In this document: one piece after another, positions 27,089 through 35,069 of the stretch
Layout of the letters: every line of letters begins with the position of its first letter
Numbering within the stretch: position 1 is the stretch's first letter
Assembly (NCBI GenBank): GCA_016787485.1
Contig: JAEUUL010000038.1
Location: 124,001-188,000, forward strand
Length of the DNA stretch: 64,000 nt
From: Bacteroidota bacterium
GTDB lineage: Bacteria; Bacteroidota; Bacteroidia; NS11-12g; UBA955
Direction: 5' to 3'
Program-made: the position numbers and the translations under genes
The notes under the pieces: model-generated
Told to the model about the DNA's origin: nothing
What the model saw: only the letters and a program-made list of their open reading frames with translations
Database searches by the model: none

Positions 27089-27990
27089 TGGTGATGAAAT
27101 TGTATCAGACCCTGCTTTCGCTGGCAAAGGTTGCCATTCGCAGCCGCTGGTTTTTGAAAAATTACAAAACCACCGACAGCAGAGTGATTGTCATTGGTAA
27201 CGGACCTTCGGCCAAAGCCATGCTTGAAAATCCGCCCGCAATTTTTGCAACCATTCCATTGATAGCTGTAAATATGTTTGCCGGTGAAAAGTACTTTACC
27301 CTTCTGAAGCCCAAATATTTCCTGATGGCAGACCATGCGTTTTATGAATTTGAAGAGGTCCATTTCAGGCAGCCGGAAAGCCATCCGCGGGTAGCCGCCA
27401 ATCCCGGTTATGCACAAACACAAGCCCTGGTAAACCAGACCTGGGAAGCCCTGCTTAAGGCAGATTGGCCCATTACCCTTTTTGTGCCGCAGATATATAT
27501 GCATACGTATCCTGTGCAGTTGGCGAAAAAGAAAAATATGACCATAGTTGAGTGGAATTATACGGTGGTGAAAGGGTTTACCTGGTTTGAGAACCTGCTG
27601 TACAAAGCTGGCCTGGGCAGTCCGCAGTGCCAGAATGTGATCAATGCCTGCATCTTTCAGGGCATCAATTCGGGGTTCAATGAAATATACCTGACCGGGA
27701 TTGACAACAATTTTCACCTGAACATAGAAGTGCAGGAAAACAACCAGGTGTGTGTGATAGACAACCACTTTTATGAAGTAAAAAAGAAAGTGAGCCCGCT
27801 GATGAGTGCAGACAAGCAGGGGAATCCGGTACCGGTGCCGCTTCATGCATTTTTTGCAAGTCTGAGCAAGGCATTTTATTCATACCAGCGACTGAAACAG
27901 TATGCAATATACCGTGGCGTCCGGGTTTACAATGCCACACCGGGCAGTTTTGTAGATGCATTTGAACGCAAATCGCTGGACAGTCTGTAA
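27088..27990 (+). CDS. Candidate nonulosonate transferase (GT42- or DUF115-like)
   Basis: I do not recognise this 300-residue protein with certainty. It begins with a basic amphipathic stretch. A nucleotide-binding-like strand-loop VIVIGNGPSAKAM (around residue 37) follows, then KPKYFLMADHAFYE, then GFNEIYLTGIDNNFHL near residue 205, and it closes IYRGVRVYNATPGSFVDAF. The order of these blocks recalls Campylobacter Cst-type GT42 sialyltransferases (AGNGPS, then YKEIYLSGIDFY, then a C-terminal strand and CPNS) and also the DUF115/MptE-like and Maf glycosyltransferase family. Directly after the CMP-sugar synthetase, it is the best candidate for the enzyme that uses the CMP-sugar. Confidence 0.6.
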   Translation: MVMKLYQTLLSLAKVAIRSRWFLKNYKTTDSRVIVIGNGPSAKAMLENPPAIFATIPLIAVNMFAGEKYFTLLKPKYFLMADHAFYEFEEVHFRQPESHPRVAANPGYAQTQALVNQTWEALLKADWPITLFVPQIYMHTYPVQLAKKKNMTIVEWNYTVVKGFTWFENLLYKAGLGSPQCQNVINACIFQGINSGFNEIYLTGIDNNFHLNIEVQENNQVCVIDNHFYEVKKKVSPLMSADKQGNPVPVPLHAFFASLSKAFYSYQRLKQYAIYRGVRVYNATPGSFVDAFERKSLDSL

Positions 27991-28003
27991 GGCCGTGTTC
28001 CAC

Positions 28004-28011
28004 TACCTTTG
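28004..28011 (+). promoter_or_regulatory. -7 box of legB
   Basis: TACCTTTG is a perfect TAnnTTTG match 9 bases before the legB ATG. No convincing -33 TTTG at 17-20 bases was found. It implies that legB can be transcribed separately from the genes upstream. Confidence 0.45.
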
Positions 28012-28020
28012 CAAACCAGT

Positions 28021-29019
28021 ATGGACTTAAAATCGGAGAAAATTCTGGTCACCGGTGCAGATGGCTTCATTGGCAGCCACCTGACCGAGTACCTGATTGA
28101 CAACGGCTATACCGTAAAGGCATTTGTGTATTACAACAGCTTTAATTCATGGGGCTGGCTGGATACACTGCCGGAAGCAAAAAAACAGAAACTGGAGGTA
28201 TTTGCTGGTGACATCCGCGACCCGAACGGGGTATTTACAGCAATGGAAGACTGTACTGTGGTGTTTCATCTGGCGGCCCTCATTGCCATTCCTTACAGCT
28301 ATCATTCGCCTGACAGTTATGTAGATACGAATGTAAAGGGAACATTGAATGTGCTGCAGGCGGCACGGAGACTGGGGGTGAAAAGGATTCTCAGCACAAG
28401 CACCAGCGAAGTGTATGGCACGGCTCAGTTTGTACCGATAACCGAAACACATCCCAAGCAAGGGCAAAGTCCCTACTCTGCTACCAAAATCGGTGCGGAT
28501 GCCCTTGCAGACAGTTATTTCCGGAGTTTCCAGCTTCCTGTGGTCATTGTGAGGCCTTTTAATACGTATGGCCCCAGGCAAAGTGCCAGGGCCGTGATTC
28601 CCACCATTATCAGTCAGTTGTTGAACGGAGCCACAGATCTGAAACTGGGTGACACAAGGCCTACGAGGGATCTGGTATTTGTAAAAGACACAGCAGAGGG
28701 ATTTCTGCGGATAGCGGAGACAGACAGTCTGATTGGACATGAAGTGAACATTGCCACAGGTTCAGAAATCTCCATAGGTGACCTGGCAGGCCTGCTGCAG
28801 GACCTCACTGGTACAAAAGCCAGCCTGGTGCAGGATGAACAGAGAATCAGGCCGGAAAACAGCGAAGTCTTCCGGTTGCTGGGAAGCGCGGACAAACTGG
28901 CGCAGCATACAGGCTGGAAACCCGGCACTGATTTGCGCACAGGACTGGAACAAACTGTTCAGTGGTTTTCAAATCCGGAAAACCTGAAGCAATACAAACA
29001 CGGTATTTACAACCTGTAA
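28021..29019 (+). CDS. legB: LegB-type nucleotide-sugar 4,6-dehydratase
   Basis: A 332-residue extended short-chain dehydrogenase. LegB oxidises C4 and removes water across C5/C6 of GDP- (or UDP-) GlcNAc, the first committed step toward legionaminic acid. The NAD loop is VTGADGFIGSHL, the catalytic YxxxK is Y152-SATK156, and STSEVYGTA carries the catalytic Ser and Glu. A frame to a TTG at 28009 exists, but ATG 28021 follows a promoter box and keeps the usual N-terminus. Its end overlaps the opposing flippase gene by 13 bases. Confidence 0.9.
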   Translation: MDLKSEKILVTGADGFIGSHLTEYLIDNGYTVKAFVYYNSFNSWGWLDTLPEAKKQKLEVFAGDIRDPNGVFTAMEDCTVVFHLAALIAIPYSYHSPDSYVDTNVKGTLNVLQAARRLGVKRILSTSTSEVYGTAQFVPITETHPKQGQSPYSATKIGADALADSYFRSFQLPVVIVRPFNTYGPRQSARAVIPTIISQLLNGATDLKLGDTRPTRDLVFVKDTAEGFLRIAETDSLIGHEVNIATGSEISIGDLAGLLQDLTGTKASLVQDEQRIRPENSEVFRLLGSADKLAQHTGWKPGTDLRTGLEQTVQWFSNPENLKQYKHGIYNL

Positions 29020-30506
29020 CCCAACCGGTTCAGGCCCTTGACAATCATGCTTCTGATATCGGTACTGAGTTGAAACCGGTAAATGACCCAAAGGGCAATG
29101 CCCGGCAGCAACAAGGATTTAACAACAGCCGTTAAGATGAAATGACCGGGCCAACTGACCATGGCATTTGCCAGAAACAAAGCTGCGAACAACCCAATGG
29201 TAATAAACACCATTCTCCGGTAAGGATTCATGCCATACAGCCGGTATATGAGAATCCCGGTTATGGTGGCGGCGGCCAGCCATGTGAGGGCAGTGGCGGC
29301 GGCGGCTCCTTCAAGTCCCCAAATGGGGATGAGCCACTGATTCAGGAATATACCAGCCACTACAGAACCCAGATTTACAAACAGGCTGTAGTAATACCTG
29401 TGGGAGAATGTGAGCATGGCACTGGAGTTACCCTGTAGCAGTATAACAAGTTTTCCCAGCCCGAGCAGCAGAACCGCGTATTTGCCAAACGCATATTTTT
29501 CTCCATTGGGCATGAAGTAATAAAACACATCAATGTTGATCCAGATGACCAAGAGCACCAGTGCGCCGAGAATGAATTGATTCAGCGTGGTTTTGTCATA
29601 AAGTCTGCGCACTTCTGCCATATCCTTAAGGTGTATGGCCTCTGCAAGTCTGGGGTTTGAAATTTGCAGTATGCTGCGTGTAGGAATTTCGACCAGAACG
29701 GCCAGATTCAGGGCAATGGAATACACACCCGTATAGCTCAGTCCTTTCATGGCAGTTACCATGGCAAAATCCATGCGTTGCACAAACAGATTGGCCATAT
29801 AAGTAATGAACAGATAACCGGTATAGCGGGTAAATTGCCCCTGTAGTCCCGGTTGATTCCGCACAAATGCCATATCAGGCCTGATGCTGATTGAAGTGGC
29901 CCTGAAAATCAGGTATAAATTAACAATGGCGGTAAGGGCATAGATAACCGGAGTAAGCTTTACGGCCACATCGAACGGGAAGCACCGGGTGTAAAAGAGG
30001 AATCCCACCAGACCCATCAGCACCCTTACCACATTTTCGCGGAGGAAGGAAGAATAGATGATATTCCCCAGTGAGGAAAGGAAGATTTCAAAAACCGAAT
30101 TGTAGACAAAAAAGAAAACGAAGGGAAGCAACCACAGATAATAAGGAAGGAAACCAGAGGATTTCTGAGACAGATAGCCTGCGATGGCCGGTTGAAACCC
30201 AAGCAAAGCCGCAGCCACCAGCAAAAAACCCAGCAGCGGGATGATAAATAACCAGAAACCCGCCCCGTTGTGTCTTTTTTCATGGTTTTTGAAAACCGGA
30301 AAAAATTTCCAGATGGAATAGCCTGTACCCAGTTGAGCCACACCGGCAAGCAGGGCACCAAATTCAACCAACAGCCGGATAATGCCATTCTGGGATTCGG
30401 TGTACACCAGCGGAAAGAGATAGAAGGTGGTGAACAAACCAATGAGGCTGCCGCTGTAGTTGACTGCAGAAGCCCAAAGGCTTTGTTTGGCGATGGTCCC
30501 TTTCAC
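29007..30506 (-). CDS. Wzx-type polysaccharide/oligosaccharide flippase
   Basis: A 499-residue membrane protein of the MOP/polysaccharide transporter family with about 14 predicted helices across its full length. It starts AKQSLWASAVNYSGSLIGLFTT, a typical first helix of these carriers, and holds charged residues in its central helices. It probably moves a lipid-linked, legionaminic acid-containing glycan across the inner membrane. The start is GTG; a perfect -7 box (TACATTTG, 30518-30511) lies only 4 bases before it, so the mRNA may be leaderless. It converges on legB with a 13-base overlap. Confidence 0.87.
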   Translation of the reverse strand: MKGTIAKQSLWASAVNYSGSLIGLFTTFYLFPLVYTESQNGIIRLLVEFGALLAGVAQLGTGYSIWKFFPVFKNHEKRHNGAGFWLFIIPLLGFLLVAAALLGFQPAIAGYLSQKSSGFLPYYLWLLPFVFFFVYNSVFEIFLSSLGNIIYSSFLRENVVRVLMGLVGFLFYTRCFPFDVAVKLTPVIYALTAIVNLYLIFRATSISIRPDMAFVRNQPGLQGQFTRYTGYLFITYMANLFVQRMDFAMVTAMKGLSYTGVYSIALNLAVLVEIPTRSILQISNPRLAEAIHLKDMAEVRRLYDKTTLNQFILGALVLLVIWINIDVFYYFMPNGEKYAFGKYAVLLLGLGKLVILLQGNSSAMLTFSHRYYYSLFVNLGSVVAGIFLNQWLIPIWGLEGAAAATALTWLAAATITGILIYRLYGMNPYRRMVFITIGLFAALFLANAMVSWPGHFILTAVVKSLLLPGIALWVIYRFQLSTDIRSMIVKGLNRLGYRL

Positions 30507-30674
30507 ACTGCAAATGTAGGGAAGACAAGGCTGGACACTGAATGAAGGAGACCAATATACCCTAACAGTCGACCGTACACTGTCATAACATTGTAAATCA
30601 ATGACTCGCTTTTTGATTAAATTATTGTTTGGTATCTAAAAAAACCGTTAATTCGCCCAACAAGACCAACTACA

Positions 30675-31532
30675 ATGAAAAAGATATTACTTATCGCCAG
30701 TGCCGTGGCCCTTACAATGACCGTGGCTTGTAAAAAGAAAAAAACCACAGAGACGACCAAAGCGCCTACCAGCTACACCAAAAAAGGCCTCATCGAGTAC
30801 TTTAGCGGTGCATGGTGCGGCTACTGCCCGGATGGATGGATTTATGCCACCAACATTATGAATGCCAATCCTGGAAAAGTAAATGCAATTGTATTCCACT
30901 ATGGTGATTTGATGGCCAATAACGATGGTCTGGCTGTTAATACCGCTTTCAACTCTGCAGGTTACCCAACAGGTATGACCAGCCGTGTAGGTGGCAAAAC
31001 AGAGAGCCGCAGTGCATGGACTGCAAGCATGAACAACGTACTGGGTGAAGCTGCCAAGTGCGGTCTGGCTCTGGACGCGACCACCAACGCTGGTGGAGAA
31101 TACACTGTAAAAGTGAAACTGGGTATCGGTGCGGCTGACATGCCTGCCGGTAACTACAAACTGCACGTGTATGCCATCTCTAAAAAACTGACCGGCACAG
31201 GAACTGGCTGGGATCAGGCTAACTACTACAGCAAAGCTTCAAGCGCTGCAGGTGGAACCAGCCATCCTTTTTACAACCTGGCCAATCCTATCGTAGGATA
31301 TGAGCACCACAACGTTATGCGCGGCGCCCTGACCGGACAAAGCGGTGTATTGTTGAATGCTGACCAGCTGAAAGCCGGCGCTATCACCAATCTGGAGTAC
31401 AAATGGACTCCCGATGATGCTGCCAACACTTTCTTCGTAGCAATCATTCACGAACAGTCTGTATCTGTAAACACTTCTTACGTGTACAACTGCCAGTGGG
31501 TTGATGCCGGTGCCAACAAAGCCTGGGATTAA
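30675..31532 (+). CDS. Omp28-related lipoprotein with CxxC motif
   Basis: A 285-residue lipoprotein or secreted protein. A signal peptide ending near Cys19 (MTVACKKKK) is followed by a thioredoxin-like domain with the redox motif WCGYC near residue 50. The remaining 150 residues are a beta-rich C-terminal domain, as in Porphyromonas Omp28-type surface proteins. A role in thiol exchange at the surface or simple surface adhesion is possible. The following terminator and flanking gaps suggest a single-gene unit. The high codon bias (many C-ending codons) suggests strong expression. Confidence 0.8.
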   Translation: MKKILLIASAVALTMTVACKKKKTTETTKAPTSYTKKGLIEYFSGAWCGYCPDGWIYATNIMNANPGKVNAIVFHYGDLMANNDGLAVNTAFNSAGYPTGMTSRVGGKTESRSAWTASMNNVLGEAAKCGLALDATTNAGGEYTVKVKLGIGAADMPAGNYKLHVYAISKKLTGTGTGWDQANYYSKASSAAGGTSHPFYNLANPIVGYEHHNVMRGALTGQSGVLLNADQLKAGAITNLEYKWTPDDAANTFFVAIIHEQSVSVNTSYVYNCQWVDAGANKAWD

Positions 31533-31556
31533 TCAGTAACGATATTCAAAAAAAAA

Positions 31557-31586
31557 ATCCGGAGCATGTCTCCGGATTTTTTTTTT
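31557..31586. terminator. Strong bidirectional terminator
   Basis: A perfect 8-base stem (ATCCGGAG 31557-31564, CTCCGGAT 31570-31577) with a 5-base loop is flanked by an A-run upstream and a 9-10-base T-run downstream. It can therefore end transcription of both the Omp28-like gene and the opposing crotonase gene. Confidence 0.9.
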
Positions 31587-31607
31587 GAGCTGAGCTCTAA
31601 GGCAATT

Positions 31608-32387
31608 TCACTTTCCTTTAAAATCAGCAGGGCGCTTTTCTACGAATGCTGCCATTCCCTCCTTCTGATCCTCGGTGGCGAAAAGCATATAAAAATTCTT
31701 TCTCTCGAAATACAATCCTTCCTGCAAAGGTGTTTCAAACGCTTTCAGTACACTTTCTTTGGCCAATTGCACTGCAATGGGAGACTTGGCAGCAACAGAT
31801 GCTGCCAGTTTAATGGCTTCATCCAAAAACAGGTCAACAGGCACAATCTTGTTTATCAGTCCGGCATCCTGGGCCTCCCGCGCAGAGATAAACCGACCCG
31901 TAAGAACCATTTCCATAGCCCGTGCTTTGCCTACGGCGCGGGTTAAGCGTTGGGTGCCACCGGCTCCTGGCATCACGCCGATGTTAATTTCCGGCTGCCC
32001 GAACTGGGCTGTTTCGCTGGCAACGATCATGTCACAAAGCATTGCCAATTCGCACCCCCCCCCAAGGGCGAATCCGCTTACTGCAGCTATCAAAGGCTTT
32101 TTGGTACGGCGAATACCATCCCAAGTGCTGAACTGATCAATTTTCAGCATATCAATGGCCGTGCGGCCCGCCATTTGTTTGATATCTGCACCAGCGGCAA
32201 AGGCCCTTTCATTGCCAGTAATGACAATAGCACGCACATTCTCATCTTCATCCAGCATGGCCAGTGCATCTCTGATTTCGCCCATCAACTGAAGATTGAG
32301 GGCATTCAATTCTTTTGGCCTGTTCAGGCGAACCATGGCGACGAATGGGGCTATCTGCGGCTCCACCAATATCAGTTCGAAATTCAT
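31608..32387 (-). CDS. Enoyl-CoA hydratase
   Basis: A 259-residue crotonase-fold enzyme that hydrates trans-2-enoyl-CoA in fatty acid oxidation. The oxyanion-hole loop is AFAAGADIKQM. Both catalytic glutamates are present, in GGGCELAM and FGQPEINIGVMPGAGGTQR, as in mitochondrial ECHS1-type hydratases, which separates it from MenB at 36213. No thiolase or acyl-CoA dehydrogenase is adjacent. It stands alone, facing the terminator. Confidence 0.92.
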   Translation of the reverse strand: MNFELILVEPQIAPFVAMVRLNRPKELNALNLQLMGEIRDALAMLDEDENVRAIVITGNERAFAAGADIKQMAGRTAIDMLKIDQFSTWDGIRRTKKPLIAAVSGFALGGGCELAMLCDMIVASETAQFGQPEINIGVMPGAGGTQRLTRAVGKARAMEMVLTGRFISAREAQDAGLINKIVPVDLFLDEAIKLAASVAAKSPIAVQLAKESVLKAFETPLQEGLYFERKNFYMLFATEDQKEGMAAFVEKRPADFKGK

Positions 32388-32411
32388 GGTGGCAAAAATA
32401 ACCGTAAATCG

Positions 32412-32978
32412 TCAGGAGGATACAGGGAGAATTTGCCAACGGCGGAACAAGGCGTGCAAGACCAGTGCAATGAGCAGGCCAAGAAAGGCGCCAACGATCA
32501 CATCGGTTGGAAAATGAACCCCCAGGTACACTCTGGAATAAGCAATAAGTGCAGAAAGTGAGAGTAATGCCCACATACGCCCGCCTTTCCAACCGAGCAT
32601 AAGTCCGGCCAGGGTGAGAACAGCAAACATGTTTGCCGAATGGCTGCTTACAAATCCGTAACGGCTTCCGGCCGGGCCATCCGGCAAGCGGGCATGCAAT
32701 TCCTGATGCAGGAATGGTCTTTTCCGCTGAAAAACGGGCTTCATCACACGGCTGCTGAAACTATCCGCAATGCCAAAAGCCAGCACACAAAACAGAACAG
32801 GTATCCATGATTTTTTCCCGAATTTCCTTATGAAAGACAGAACAAGAAACAGATATGCAGGAATCATGGCCCATTTGGAACTGAAAAAAATCATAACGGA
32901 ATCCAGCCAGTCCGCAATTGCGGTTTGGTTTATCCATACAAAAACAGCATTATCCCAGGATTGAATGGTTTCGATCAT
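32412..32978 (-). CDS. PAP2-family membrane phosphatase
   Basis: A 188-residue integral membrane phosphatase of the type 2 phosphatidic acid phosphatase family, with about five or six helices. The three signature blocks are present: KPVFQRKRPF, SSHSANMF (the usual PSGH variant) and SRVYLGVHFPTD with catalytic His and Asp. It may recycle undecaprenyl pyrophosphate or dephosphorylate lipid A or phosphatidic acid. Its start overlaps the methyltransferase stop by four bases, so the two are co-translated. Confidence 0.9.
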   Translation of the reverse strand: MIETIQSWDNAVFVWINQTAIADWLDSVMIFFSSKWAMIPAYLFLVLSFIRKFGKKSWIPVLFCVLAFGIADSFSSRVMKPVFQRKRPFLHQELHARLPDGPAGSRYGFVSSHSANMFAVLTLAGLMLGWKGGRMWALLSLSALIAYSRVYLGVHFPTDVIVGAFLGLLIALVLHALFRRWQILPVSS

Positions 32979-33706
32979 GCCGGTTTGCGCGAAATGAGTA
33001 TAATTCTGGGCGAGGATTGCTTTTCATAAGGTTGCAGCTCATAATTGCCACAAACCGCGTCCACAACAAATCCGGCCCCTGTGTGCAAATCACGGAGTTC
33101 GGCCTCGGAATAGATTTTTACTTTTTCTTCAAAATCATGGATTCCATGGCTGTCTTCTACATGAATGGTTTTATAAATAAAAGGGGCCTCATACCGTTTT
33201 GCCAGTTTAAAGGTAAGGTTATTTCTCACTTCCGATCCCTGGCAGGGCAACTGGTTCAAAAGTGGCAGACCATTCAGATAGTCCTGAACAAAGACTGCCC
33301 CGGGTTTCAGCATGTGGTAAATGTTCTTAAGCGTTTGCTCGTCTTCAGCCGGTGAATTGAAATATCCAAAGCTGGTAAATAAATTGAAGGCGGCATCGAA
33401 ACCGTTATGGGGAAAAGGCTCGCGGATATCATGCACAAAGAAAGATTCATTGGGTGAAGCCAATTCCCGCGCCTGGCAAATGCTATTCCCACTGAGGTCG
33501 TAACCATAAACCAGAAAACCGAAATTGCCCAATACATGACTGTGCCGGCCCTTGCCACAGGCTATATCTGCTACCTTTGCTCCTTCAGGCAGCCCGAGAT
33601 AACTGCATATACGCCGCATAAAAGCTGCAGCTTCCTCATCATTGCGGTTGTTGTACAGCAAATGATAATACTCCGTATCAAACCATTCCTCAAACCATTC
33701 CGTCAT
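32975..33706 (-). CDS. Class I SAM-dependent methyltransferase
   Basis: A 243-residue cytoplasmic methyltransferase. Motif I (VADIACGKGRHSHVL) near residue 41 binds S-adenosylmethionine, the acidic end of strand 2 is YGYDLS, and motif post-I to II is AAFNLFTSFGYF. The N-terminal segment EWFDTEYYHLLY is typical of the family that Bacteroidota genomes annotate only as SAM-dependent methyltransferase. Substrate unknown. It is the first gene of a pair with the PAP2 phosphatase. Confidence 0.85.
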   Translation of the reverse strand: MTEWFEEWFDTEYYHLLYNNRNDEEAAAFMRRICSYLGLPEGAKVADIACGKGRHSHVLGNFGFLVYGYDLSGNSICQARELASPNESFFVHDIREPFPHNGFDAAFNLFTSFGYFNSPAEDEQTLKNIYHMLKPGAVFVQDYLNGLPLLNQLPCQGSEVRNNLTFKLAKRYEAPFIYKTIHVEDSHGIHDFEEKVKIYSEAELRDLHTGAGFVVDAVCGNYELQPYEKQSSPRIILISRKPA

Positions 33707-33782
33707 ATTCTTCTGTGAGCAGGAAATTTTTTCAAAGATATTGTAACTTTCAGTCAGGCTTCAAAGTATTAACAGCGATTGC

Positions 33783-34271
33783 ATGAACACGGAACAGTTC
33801 AACCAATGCGTAGATATGCATAGTGATGCGCTGTACCGGTTTGCACTGAAAAACCTGAAAGATGAAGACGAGGCGCGTGAAATTGTTCAAATCTCATTTG
33901 AAAAGCTGTGGATACGGCGGCAGGAAGTGGATTATGAACGGGTGCGCAGTTATCTGTTCACAACCGGATACCATGCCATGGTCGATTTCTGGCGAAGACA
34001 AAAAAGGAGTAGTGAAATGACCCCCGAACTGGAAAACACGGTATCAACCCCGGCCCAGGAGTACAAAGGACTCAAGGGAATTATTGAAAAAGCACTGAAA
34101 CAATTGCCCGATGTCCAGAAATCTGTATTGCTGCTCAGGGATTATGAAGGCTATTCCTATGAAGAAATCGGAGAAATCACCGGACTGAATGAGAGTCAGG
34201 TAAAAGTGTACATATTCAGGGCAAGACAAACATTGAAACAAGTAATAGGAAATCTGGAGGCAGTATTATGA
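33783..34271 (+). CDS. ECF sigma-70 factor
   Basis: A 162-residue extracytoplasmic function sigma factor. Region 2 spans residues 10-75, including FEKLWIRRQEVDYERVRSYLFT. Region 4 spans 105-155 and holds the helix-turn-helix YSYEEIGEITGLNESQVKVYIFRARQ, of which the central part contacts the -35 element. The stop overlaps the start of the single-span gene that follows (ATGA), the usual arrangement of an ECF factor with its anti-sigma factor. The signal it answers to is probably cell-envelope related, given the outer-membrane gene downstream. Confidence 0.92.
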   Translation: MNTEQFNQCVDMHSDALYRFALKNLKDEDEAREIVQISFEKLWIRRQEVDYERVRSYLFTTGYHAMVDFWRRQKRSSEMTPELENTVSTPAQEYKGLKGIIEKALKQLPDVQKSVLLLRDYEGYSYEEIGEITGLNESQVKVYIFRARQTLKQVIGNLEAVL

Positions 34272-35065
34272 AGGAAATAAGCGAAGCATGGCAAATGCGG
34301 ATTTTCGATTTGCTGGAAGGAAACCTCAGCGAAGGGGAAAAAGCCACTGTTCTGGCTGAAATAGGGAAAGACCCCGACCTGCAGCGTGAGTACAGGCTGA
34401 TGGCACAAACCTACCTGAAACCCGAAGAGCAAATCATATTCACCCGTAAAGAAGACCTGTACCGCAAACCCGGCCTGCTGGTATTCTGGTCTGGGAACCG
34501 CGCATATGCGGCAGCAGCCGCTGTGGCTCTTTTGCTGGCAGGTACCTGGATGCTTTGGCCGCAAAACAACCAACCAGAAGATGCTGTGCGGATGGTTCAG
34601 TCCCACACACCAGCGAACGCTGAAAAAGCACCCGCAAATGTTCCTGCCATTGCGGGTTCGGCAACAACTCAACAAAAGATTGCAATCATTCCAAAAGCTA
34701 CACCTGTTCCTGATGAATTTCAAAACGACAAAAGAGAATTTCCGGTGCCGGAAAATCACGATACATTCCGTGGCGACCCATTGCCGGTTTTTGCCGGGAA
34801 TATTGCCGAAACCACTGTAATTACAGGCACAGATTCGGGATATGCACCCGAAATAATTGTAACAGAACTCGGCAATCTTCCCGTATCACAGGGAAAGAAA
34901 CGGTCGCTTACCTACCGCTTGCTCAACAGCAGCCGCAAGATGCTGGCAAACCTGCAGTTTCCGGATGTAAGCCTTAAAGCCACCCGCAAAAAAGGCATTC
35001 TGCCCCATGTTGAAATGTCCATCACCACCAAAGACGAACAAGTCATAGCCACATTGATTGAATAA
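34268..35065 (+). CDS. Probable anti-sigma factor, single membrane span
   Basis: A 265-residue protein. A cytoplasmic N-terminal helical domain (residues 1-75, WQMRIFDLLEGNLSEGEK) resembles the zinc-free anti-sigma domains of Bacteroidota. One membrane helix (about residues 79-98) and a low-complexity periplasmic tail follow. No HxxxCxxC zinc motif is present. It overlaps the ECF sigma gene by four bases, and its likely role is to hold that factor at the membrane. Recognition rests on position and topology rather than a strong motif. Confidence 0.72.
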   Translation: MKEISEAWQMRIFDLLEGNLSEGEKATVLAEIGKDPDLQREYRLMAQTYLKPEEQIIFTRKEDLYRKPGLLVFWSGNRAYAAAAAVALLLAGTWMLWPQNNQPEDAVRMVQSHTPANAEKAPANVPAIAGSATTQQKIAIIPKATPVPDEFQNDKREFPVPENHDTFRGDPLPVFAGNIAETTVITGTDSGYAPEIIVTELGNLPVSQGKKRSLTYRLLNSSRKMLANLQFPDVSLKATRKKGILPHVEMSITTKDEQVIATLIE

Positions 35066-35069
35066 GAAA

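Noticed and set aside
26935-27846. 303-residue open frame on the minus strand opposite the candidate transferase
   Set aside because: The plus-strand frame is co-translated with neuA and has an ordered set of motifs; the antisense frame has none.
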